A stretch of DNA of 11,771 bases, from NCBI GenBank assembly GCA_964458125.1, contig CAYWHE010000128.1, positions 1 through 11,771 of the forward strand. The letters are read 5' to 3'. The notes under the pieces are model-generated. The model ran no database searches and was not told where the DNA came from. It saw only the letters and a program-made list of their open reading frames with translations. Shown in pieces: positions 1 through 5,240 of the stretch (position 1 is its first letter; every line of letters starts with the position of its first letter). Both the position numbers and the translations under genes were made by a program. Source of the DNA: CAYWHE01 sp964458125. GTDB taxonomy: Bacteria; Bacteroidota; Bacteroidia; AKYH767-A; OLB10.

Positions 1-113
1 GCCGGACGGTTTCCATTCCTTCCCATCAGCTGGCGGATGGAATTTATTTTGTAAACGTAACCGCCGCAAGGAAACAGGCCCTGAAGAAAGTTTCCGTTTT
101 CAGGCAGCGTTGA
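1..113 (+). CDS. C-terminal end of a T9SS-secreted protein (5' truncated)
   Basis: Reading from base 3, 36 codons run to a TGA stop at 111-113. The peptide contains LADGIYFVNV followed by a basic, beta-prone tail ending in KKVSVFRQR. This is the usual end of a Bacteroidota type A T9SS sorting domain: a 'L..G.Y.v.v' strand, a lysine-rich turn, then a last strand with a basic end. Such domains direct proteins across the outer membrane and are cleaved there. The function of the rest of the protein cannot be told, since its body lies before the window. It converges on the amidohydrolase gene, with 120 bp between the two stops. The call rests on a short stretch, but the other two plus-strand frames give nothing recognisable. 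Confidence 0.72.
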   Translation, partial: RTVSIPSHQLADGIYFVNVTAARKQALKKVSVFRQR

Positions 114-114
114 T

Positions 115-147
115 AAAAAAACGAAATCCTTTTCTCCCGGGAAAGGG
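115..147 (-). terminator. possible intrinsic terminator for the amidohydrolase transcript
   Basis: On the minus strand a hairpin (GAAAGG at 141-146 pairing with CCTTTTC at 128-134, one bulged base, six-base loop) is followed after six bases by a run of seven T (115-121 as A on the plus strand). It lies about 90 bases past the amidohydrolase stop, in the gap between convergent genes. The stem is short and the gap before the T run is not ideal, so this is a weak call. Confidence 0.3.
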
Positions 148-233
148 CTGGTCTTAACCTGCTGACTAAACCCGTTTTATTGATCCTGCATCCGATTTCC
201 CGCAGGAAAAAAAATCACGCAGACACCACCGGC

Positions 234-1424
234 TTAGCCTTCCAGTTCCCTTACCGCCAGGTATGCCATCAAGCCCATTCCGGTCAGCAGGGCATCTTCA
301 TCGATGTTAAACGCCGGGGTATGTACGGAAGCCGTTATTCCTTTGGCTTCATTCCGGACGCCAAGGCGGTAAAAGCAGGCCGGAACCTGGTGGGAATAAA
401 AGGAAAAATCCTCGGCGGCCATCCAGATATCCAGGTCCACGACATTTTGCCTGCCGAGGTAATCCACGGCATGCTTTCGTGCGGAGGCCGTCAGCTTTTC
501 TTCATTGATCAATACGGGGTATCCCCTTACCAGGTTGAATTCACATTTCCCGCCCATGGATTCTACAAGTGTTTCAGCCATGCGCTTCATTTTTTGATGC
601 GCATCATTCCGCCACTTTTCATCCAGCGTGCGAAAGGTACCTTCCAGCGTCACTTCATCCGGGATGACATTGGTGGCACCGTTGGCCGTCACTTTTCCAA
701 ACGACAACACGCTGGGCATGATGGGGTTCGCATTCCGGCTGACGATCTGCTGAAGGGCCACCAGCAGGTGGGCAGTGATCAGGACCGGGTCCGTATTCAG
801 GTGGGGCATGGCTCCGTGTCCGCCTTTGCCCTTAACCGTTACATACAGTTCATCGGTGGAGGCCATATAGACACCCGAACGGAAACCCACCTTACCGGTT
901 TCGATAAAAGGCATGACGTGTTGTCCCAAAATGCCTGCAGGCACAGGGTCCCGCAAGGCCCCTTCCCGGATCATCAGCGAGGCGCCGCCGGGGAGCTTTT
1001 CTTCACCGGGCTGGAAGATCAGCCGGACCGTACCTTCAAACTCATCCCGCAGCGACTGCAGAATTCCCGCCGCGCCCAGCAGGGAACTGGTATGCACATC
1101 GTGCCCGCAGGCATGCATCACACCCGGCCGGGTTGATTTGTACGGCACCTCATTGGTTTCCTGTATGGGCAGGGCGTCCATGTCGGCCCGGAGGGCGATC
1201 ATTTTCTTTTCCGGATTTTTTCCACGGATATGGGCGATCAGTCCCGTTCCGGCTACCTGGTCGCGGAAGGAAATGCCGTCATCGGCCAGGCGGGAGGCCA
1301 CATACGCCATGGTTTTGTATTCCTGGAACGAAAGCTCCGGGTGCATGTGCAGGTGCCGGCGGATATCCGTCACCTCCCGCAGTTTCGCGGTTGCGAGGGC
1401 TTTGATTTTTTCTGCAATCGACAT
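234..1424 (-). CDS. M20 family amidohydrolase (N-acyl amino acid / hippurate hydrolase type)
   Basis: A 396-residue metal-dependent hydrolase of the M20D group, which removes acyl groups from N-acyl amino acids or related amides; the family's usual length is about 390. Visible motifs are RRHLHMHPELSFQE (22-35), ALRADMDALPIQE (77-89), the metal site HACGHDVHT (104-112, with Cys106 and His108), PGEEKLPGGA (139-148, with the catalytic and metal-binding Glu141/142), His169 in GQH, and near the C-terminus AAEDFSFYS and a late HTPAF histidine. No signal peptide is visible, so it is probably cytoplasmic. The ATG at 1424-1422 gives the standard family N-terminus. It follows the TSUP permease gene by 13 bp and is probably cotranscribed with it. 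The exact substrate cannot be set from sequence; hippurate, N-acetyl amino acids and indole-acetyl amino acids are all handled within this group. Confidence 0.93.
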   Translation of the reverse strand: MSIAEKIKALATAKLREVTDIRRHLHMHPELSFQEYKTMAYVASRLADDGISFRDQVAGTGLIAHIRGKNPEKKMIALRADMDALPIQETNEVPYKSTRPGVMHACGHDVHTSSLLGAAGILQSLRDEFEGTVRLIFQPGEEKLPGGASLMIREGALRDPVPAGILGQHVMPFIETGKVGFRSGVYMASTDELYVTVKGKGGHGAMPHLNTDPVLITAHLLVALQQIVSRNANPIMPSVLSFGKVTANGATNVIPDEVTLEGTFRTLDEKWRNDAHQKMKRMAETLVESMGGKCEFNLVRGYPVLINEEKLTASARKHAVDYLGRQNVVDLDIWMAAEDFSFYSHQVPACFYRLGVRNEAKGITASVHTPAFNIDEDALLTGMGLMAYLAVRELEG

Positions 1425-1437
1425 ATAGGGGTCAGGG

Positions 1438-1818
1438 TTATTTTCCCAGGATCATTTTAATGCCCAGGATGATGATGACCGCACCGAATACGCGCTTCAC
1501 GGTATCGGCCGGCAGGGAAATGGAGAGCCTGGAACCGAAGTAACTGCCGATGATAAAACTCAGGCACAGGATACCGGCCACGCGAAAATCCACATGCCCG
1601 CCTTTGTAATAATTATAAACGGCCAGTATGCCAATGGGCGGCAGCATCATGGCCAGCGAGGTGCCCTGGGCCGCATGCTGGCTCATGGAAAAAAAATAAA
1701 CGAGGCATGGAACGATGATCAGCCCGCCGCCGATGCCGATAAAACCGCTGAATACGCCGGCCACGATACCGATGACCAGGATGAGGATGATGGAACTCAT
1801 GGAAGTTGATTTTTGCAT
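1438..1818 (-). CDS. half-size TSUP (TauE/SafE) family membrane permease
   Basis: A 126-residue hydrophobic protein. The motif GFIGIGGGLIIVP (25-37) is the signature of the TauE/SafE family, whose members export or import sulfite, sulfoacetate and other small anions. About four hydrophobic stretches are visible (roughly 9-30, 33-45, 79-96 and 108-124). Full-length members run about 240-270 residues and hold two copies of the motif-bearing half; this one has a single half, so it presumably works as a homodimer. The next minus-strand gene starts 13 bp after its stop. The ATG at 1818 and another at codon 7 (1800) are both possible starts; neither has a Shine-Dalgarno sequence. A -7 box at 1844-1851 fits the first. 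Substrate unknown. Confidence 0.85.
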   Translation of the reverse strand: MQKSTSMSSIILILVIGIVAGVFSGFIGIGGGLIIVPCLVYFFSMSQHAAQGTSLAMMLPPIGILAVYNYYKGGHVDFRVAGILCLSFIIGSYFGSRLSISLPADTVKRVFGAVIIILGIKMILGK

Positions 1819-1843
1819 GGGAATACCAGGACTAAGGACGGAT

Positions 1844-1851
1844 CAAAATTA
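1844..1851 (-). promoter_or_regulatory. candidate Bacteroidota -7 promoter element for the TSUP-amidohydrolase pair
   Basis: The minus strand reads TAATTTTG, an exact match to the TAnnTTTG element used by the primary sigma factor of Bacteroidota. It would start transcription near 1837, about 20 bases before the ATG at 1818. No convincing TTTG (-33) element is seen at the expected distance, so the call rests on one short motif in the right place. Confidence 0.42.
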
Positions 1852-1920
1852 AGATGATATGAATGCGATGCGCCATACGCTTTTTATTTTCTGCGGGAAT
1901 TTCCTGTTCCGGCAGGCAGC

Positions 1921-1960
1921 AAACAAATGATCCGGAAGGCATGAGCCGGAGCCGGATCAT
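1921..1960 (-). terminator. hairpin with T-rich tail after the phospholipase-like gene
   Basis: ATGATCCGG (1927-1935) and CCGGATCAT (1952-1960) are perfect 9-bp inverted repeats separated by 16 bases. On the minus strand the stem is followed directly by TTGTTT (1926-1921). It lies about 100 bases past the stop of the minus-strand gene ending at 2063 and before the -7 box of the TSUP gene. This fits a terminator separating the two transcripts. The T tract is short, so an operator or attenuator role is also possible. The 244-bp gap around it (1819-2062) holds no convincing gene. Confidence 0.45.
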
Positions 1961-2062
1961 CTGTACAGCAGTGAATACACCGCCGGCCCGTATCCCTGAA
2001 CCTGAGGGCCGCTCCTGCACAACCGGCAACAACCCGAAGGCCGCCGTTTGACGCCGGCAACA

Positions 2063-3079
2063 TTAATCCGCATCTTCCGAATGCCCTTTGATGGCGCCTG
2101 CGGGTTTTCCCGTGCGCCACATCTTATCCTCCTCCTCGAGCTGCTTCTTCATTTCATCGGACATTTTATAGTTTTCAATTTTTGCAAGATCGGGCTGGCC
2201 GGCATTGACCCAGGCCGTATACCAGAAACTGCCCACGGCCAATATGGAGGCCTGCATCCTGCGCTCCACCTGTCCGTTGAGCATTTTGTCAAAAGCTTCG
2301 GAATAAACCCGGGAATACGTCTTTACCGTGGCGCTTCCCCGTTGTTCATAGGCGTACTTCTGATCGGCCGGGAACCGGTTGTTGAGCTCCCGCTCCAAAC
2401 CAAGCACGGAATCATGAGCGGCATAACTCGCTTTTAAGGCTTCCCAGACCGACACCTGGGGTTTCGCCAGGTAAACCGCGCGACCGGTAAAATAATCGTA
2501 TTTATCCCCGAACAATTCGGGAATGCGGGATTCCCAGAATCCGTGTATGCCATGCTGCCCGGTCATCTGTCCGTTGTAATTTTCCGTACTGTGCAGGGGT
2601 ACATGGGCGTCGGCAATATAATGCCCGATATCGGCGGACAGGTACAGGATCTTTTCCGCATCCTGGTCCCGGAATGCCCTGGTCAGCCGGCCGAGCATGG
2701 TATTCACCCACCAGGGCACAATGCCGTATGCATTCAGGCTGTCCTCCCCGTATTTCTTCACGGCATCGTTCCAGTAAATCGGGAGGCTGTCGAAGGGGTG
2801 TTCCCCGTAATGATCGGCATCGAGGTAATGCCTCGGGGCTTCTTCCTTGTAAGCATACCTTCGCTTATCCGGGTCCACCGCGTGAACGGTGATGTATTCG
2901 ATGTGTCGTTTATAAAAGCCGATCATTTCGGGCGGCAGGGTGAACACGGCCATCCGGTTTATTTTCTGGTGACCCCAGAACCCCCAGGCGTATACGTATG
3001 TGACAGCGGGTATTCCGGTTACCAGCAGAAAAACGAACAGGGCCGCAAGGGCTTTGGTTGTTCCGGAAGGTCTTTTCAT
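2063..3079 (-). CDS. secreted zinc-dependent phospholipase C / S1-P1 nuclease superfamily protein
   Basis: A 338-residue predicted trizinc hydrolase. A hydrophobic N-terminal segment (10-30) ends in YAW, so cleavage after Ala31 would expose Trp32 as the mature N-terminus; in this superfamily the N-terminal Trp is itself a zinc ligand. Further predicted ligands are His37 (WGH), Asp71, His84, His153, Asp157, His163, His179 and Glu183. The spacings 153/157/163 and 179/183 equal those of 118/122/128 and 142/146 in Bacillus cereus phospholipase C. The last ligand is Glu, as in phospholipase C, rather than the Asp of S1/P1 nucleases. It therefore probably cleaves phosphodiester or phosphomonoester bonds outside the cytoplasm, in lipids or nucleic acids. 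It begins 12 bp after comB and appears to be the last gene of a gcvT-comB transcript. No T9SS tail is present, so a periplasmic or lipid-associated location is likely. Family call sure, substrate not. Confidence 0.85.
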   Translation of the reverse strand: MKRPSGTTKALAALFVFLLVTGIPAVTYVYAWGFWGHQKINRMAVFTLPPEMIGFYKRHIEYITVHAVDPDKRRYAYKEEAPRHYLDADHYGEHPFDSLPIYWNDAVKKYGEDSLNAYGIVPWWVNTMLGRLTRAFRDQDAEKILYLSADIGHYIADAHVPLHSTENYNGQMTGQHGIHGFWESRIPELFGDKYDYFTGRAVYLAKPQVSVWEALKASYAAHDSVLGLERELNNRFPADQKYAYEQRGSATVKTYSRVYSEAFDKMLNGQVERRMQASILAVGSFWYTAWVNAGQPDLAKIENYKMSDEMKKQLEEEDKMWRTGKPAGAIKGHSEDAD

Positions 3080-3091
3080 GAAACCCCGGGT

Positions 3092-3835
3092 TCAGGCATT
3101 TTCAAGGACGGCCAGGTTCACGAGGGTATCGCCTTTCAGCACCGGGATGACGGTGGTCTGGTTGGGGGTCAGGCAATAGATGATGTCCTCTTCGATGTTC
3201 AGTTTTTCCAGCCTCAGGCGGTGTGACGATTCCGACAGGAAACCGAACATGTCATTTTTGGACAACAGGTACAGGTATTCGGCCGTGATGGCGGAATCGC
3301 GGTTGATGGAAAAGTCGAAATCATTTTTCAGCCGGTACACCAGTGCTCCGGCAAACATGGTATCCTCCATGTTCACGGTGTTTTTCCAGCCCGAACACAG
3401 GCAGATGATGTTGCGGTCCTGTTCGCGCAGCCAGTTCACCAGCACATCGAGGTTCAGGAAGGAACCGATGACCACCTGGTAAGCGCCTTTGGCGGCTTCG
3501 ATGGCGCGGGTGCCGTTGGTGGTGGTGAGGGCGATGTCGCGGCCTTTTACGACGGGGTCCATGTAGCTGAAGGGGGAATTGCCCAGGTCGAAGCCTGCCA
3601 GCATCTCCCCGTTGCGTTCGGCCCCCACCAGGTAACCCTTAGCCTTATACGTAAAACTTTCCTCCCTGGAGAGCAGGGGCACCACGCTGCTGGCGCCATA
3701 CTCAAACGCCACGCAGATGGAAGAGGTGGCGCGCAGGATATCGATCACCACGACAATGCTCCCGGCAGGGTCGTAATGATCGAATAACAGTGGAGACAGG
3801 CAAACATCGATGGTCCTTTTTCCGGTAGCTGTCAT
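3092..3835 (-). CDS. comB: 2-phosphosulfolactate phosphatase (ComB family)
   Basis: A 247-residue protein with the hallmarks of the ComB family: VVVIDILRATSS (28-39, the D-x-L-R-A-T signature), a G-E-R-x-G segment (71-76), GFDLGNSP (81-88), and LTTTNGTRA (103-111). ComB hydrolyses (R)-2-phospho-3-sulfolactate to 3-sulfolactate and phosphate, a step of coenzyme M synthesis in methanogens. Many bacteria without coenzyme M also carry it, and its role there is not settled. Length matches the family and no signal peptide is seen, so it is cytoplasmic. It lies 25 bp after gcvT and 12 bp before the phospholipase-like gene, all on one strand, which points to cotranscription. No comA (phosphosulfolactate synthase) or comC homologue is in the window. 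The ATG at 3835 is the natural start. Confidence 0.9.
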   Translation of the reverse strand: MTATGKRTIDVCLSPLLFDHYDPAGSIVVVIDILRATSSICVAFEYGASSVVPLLSREESFTYKAKGYLVGAERNGEMLAGFDLGNSPFSYMDPVVKGRDIALTTTNGTRAIEAAKGAYQVVIGSFLNLDVLVNWLREQDRNIICLCSGWKNTVNMEDTMFAGALVYRLKNDFDFSINRDSAITAEYLYLLSKNDMFGFLSESSHRLRLEKLNIEEDIIYCLTPNQTTVIPVLKGDTLVNLAVLENA

Positions 3836-3860
3836 AGTCGTATGAATTTGTGCGGGGCGG

Positions 3861-4943
3861 TCAGTTTTTATAAAACGGGATTTTCACCACCCTGGCTTTT
3901 AGTTTTTTATCGCGGACGGCAATGAAAATTTCCGCTCCTTCGGCGGCGAATCCGGGTTTTACATAACCCATGCCGATGGCTTTCTGCAGCGACGGCGACT
4001 GGGTGCCGGAGGTCACCACACCGATGCTGCCTCCCTGATCATCCAGGATCACATAGTCGTGGCGGGGAATGCCTTTGTCCACCATTTCAAAACCCACCAG
4101 CTTCCGGGCCACACCCTGCTGCTTCTGCTGTTGCAATGAGGGGGCATTGGTGAAGTCCTTGGTGAATTTGGTGATCCAGCCCAACCCGGCTTCAATGGGC
4201 GAGGTGGTGTCGTTGATGTCGTTGCCGTAGAGGCAAAATCCCATTTCGAGGCGCAGGGTGTCGCGTGCGCCCAGCCCGATGGGTTTGATACCGAACTCCG
4301 CACCGGCGGCAAAAACGGCATCCCATATTTTCTTCGCATACTCGTTCCCGAAATAAATCTCGAAGCCGCCCGCTCCCGTATAACCGGTGGCGGAGATCAG
4401 CACATCGGGGCAGCCGGCCAGTTCGCCTTTGGTAAAACTGTAGTAGCTGATGCCGGCCAGGTCCACGGCGGTGAGCTTTTGCAGGGTGGCAAGCGCTTTC
4501 GGACCCTGCACGGCCAGCAGGGAGGTCCGGTCGGAAATATTATGCATCTCCACGTTTTTGGTGTTATGCTTCATGATCCAGTCCCAGTCCTTTTCAATAT
4601 TGGAAGCGTTCACCACCAGCATGTAGGATTTTCCGTCGAGCCGGTACACCAGCAGGTCGTCCACAATGCCGCCGGACTGGTTGGGAAGGCAGGAATACTG
4701 GGCCTTTCCATCGGTCAGCTTCGAGGCATCGTTGCTCGTCACGCGCTGGATCAGGTCCAGGGCGTTATCACCTTTTAAAATAAATTCCCCCATGTGGGAA
4801 ACATCGAACACCCCCACTCCTTTTCTCACGGTTTCATGTTCGGCATTGATTCCCTCGTACTGGATGGGCATGTTGTAGCCGGCAAACGGGGCCATTTTGG
4901 CGCCCAGGGCCACGTGCACATCCGTTAATGCAGTTGACTTCAT
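3861..4943 (-). CDS. gcvT: aminomethyltransferase, T protein of the glycine cleavage system
   Basis: A 360-residue GcvT. It takes the aminomethyl group from the lipoylated H protein, releases ammonia and passes the one-carbon unit to tetrahydrofolate. Clear motifs are KMAPFAGYNMPIQYEG (16-31), GVFDVSHMGEF (44-54), GGIVDDLLVYR (91-101, with Asp96 at the folate-activating position), TGYTGAGGFEI, and GLGARDTLRLEMGF. Length is usual for the family and the protein looks complete and cytoplasmic. The ATG at 4943 gives the standard N-terminus. It appears to be the first gene of a minus-strand unit with comB and the phospholipase-like gene. The genes for the P and H proteins are not nearby, as is common in Bacteroidota where gcv genes are scattered. 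Confidence 0.97.
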   Translation of the reverse strand: MKSTALTDVHVALGAKMAPFAGYNMPIQYEGINAEHETVRKGVGVFDVSHMGEFILKGDNALDLIQRVTSNDASKLTDGKAQYSCLPNQSGGIVDDLLVYRLDGKSYMLVVNASNIEKDWDWIMKHNTKNVEMHNISDRTSLLAVQGPKALATLQKLTAVDLAGISYYSFTKGELAGCPDVLISATGYTGAGGFEIYFGNEYAKKIWDAVFAAGAEFGIKPIGLGARDTLRLEMGFCLYGNDINDTTSPIEAGLGWITKFTKDFTNAPSLQQQKQQGVARKLVGFEMVDKGIPRHDYVILDDQGGSIGVVTSGTQSPSLQKAIGMGYVKPGFAAEGAEIFIAVRDKKLKARVVKIPFYKN

Positions 4944-4962
4944 ACAGGTTTAAAAATTTTTT

Positions 4963-4998
4963 GCAAGATAGGTAAATTTCCTCAAACTGGCTGCAAAA
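4963..4998 (-). promoter_or_regulatory. candidate promoter of the gcvT transcript
   Basis: On the minus strand TTTTG (4998-4994) is followed after 23 bases by TATCTTGC (4970-4963), which resembles TTTG-N19-22-TAnnTTTG but is one base off in the -7 box and slightly long in the spacer. Transcription would start near 4956, leaving a leader of about 13 bases before the ATG at 4943. No glycine riboswitch fold is visible, and the leader would be too short for one. Confidence 0.3.
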
Positions 4999-5084
4999 TC
5001 AAACAGCTGTCAAACCATTGATTTCGAACTAATTTATTTGCAATTACGAAATGAAATTTCCTGCGAATATTCCCGGTTTTCTAT

Positions 5085-5092
5085 TATCTTTA
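5085..5092 (+). promoter_or_regulatory. weak -7-like box before the 803-residue T9SS protein gene
   Basis: TATCTTTA matches TAnnTTTG except for the last base. It is the best candidate on the plus strand of the 297-bp divergent gap and would give a leader of roughly 140 bases before the ATG at 5241. No clear -33 partner is seen. An AT-rich inverted repeat (ATTTCG 5021-5026, CGAAAT 5047-5052) lies just upstream. Confidence 0.2.
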
Positions 5093-5191
5093 CCATCCTC
5101 ATACAGGCGATGAAAAAACGGATATTTCCTGAACCTTCATCCTTTGGTTCCCTTTTTCTGAAGAAGCGATATTTCCGGTTCACGAAGCCCT

Positions 5192-5219
5192 GTACAATAA
5201 TCACCGGTATGAATTGTAC
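5192..5219 (+). promoter_or_regulatory. inverted repeat in the 5' leader of the 803-residue protein gene
   Basis: GTACAAT (5192-5198) and ATTGTAC (5213-5219) form a perfect 7-bp inverted repeat with a 14-base spacer, ending 21 bases before the start codon. In RNA this could fold next to the ribosome entry region (A-rich, no Shine-Dalgarno). In DNA it could bind a dimeric regulator. Either role is an inference from position and symmetry. Confidence 0.35.
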
Positions 5220-5240
5220 GATCATTAAAAAACTAAAATC

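Noticed and set aside
184..207. TCCTGC/GCAGGA hairpin next to a run of eight A
   Set aside because: For minus-strand transcription the T run comes before the stem, and for plus-strand transcription the run is A, so it does not fit an intrinsic terminator in either direction.
180..1136. 318-codon plus-strand open frame
   Set aside because: It is antisense to the M20 amidohydrolase, whose catalytic motifs are complete; the plus-strand translation shows no recognisable domain and is rich in residues typical of antisense frames (H, R, G, P).
1832..2120. Small overlapping frames on both strands in the gap between the TSUP and phospholipase-like genes
   Set aside because: None has a recognisable domain or start signal; the gap is better explained by a terminator hairpin and a promoter.
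2543..3226. 227-codon plus-strand open frame
   Set aside because: It lies antisense across the phospholipase-like gene and the end of comB, both of which have clear family motifs.
4944..4962. Possible glycine riboswitch before gcvT
   Set aside because: The likely leader is about 13 bases and the upstream region shows no paired helices or conserved riboswitch core.
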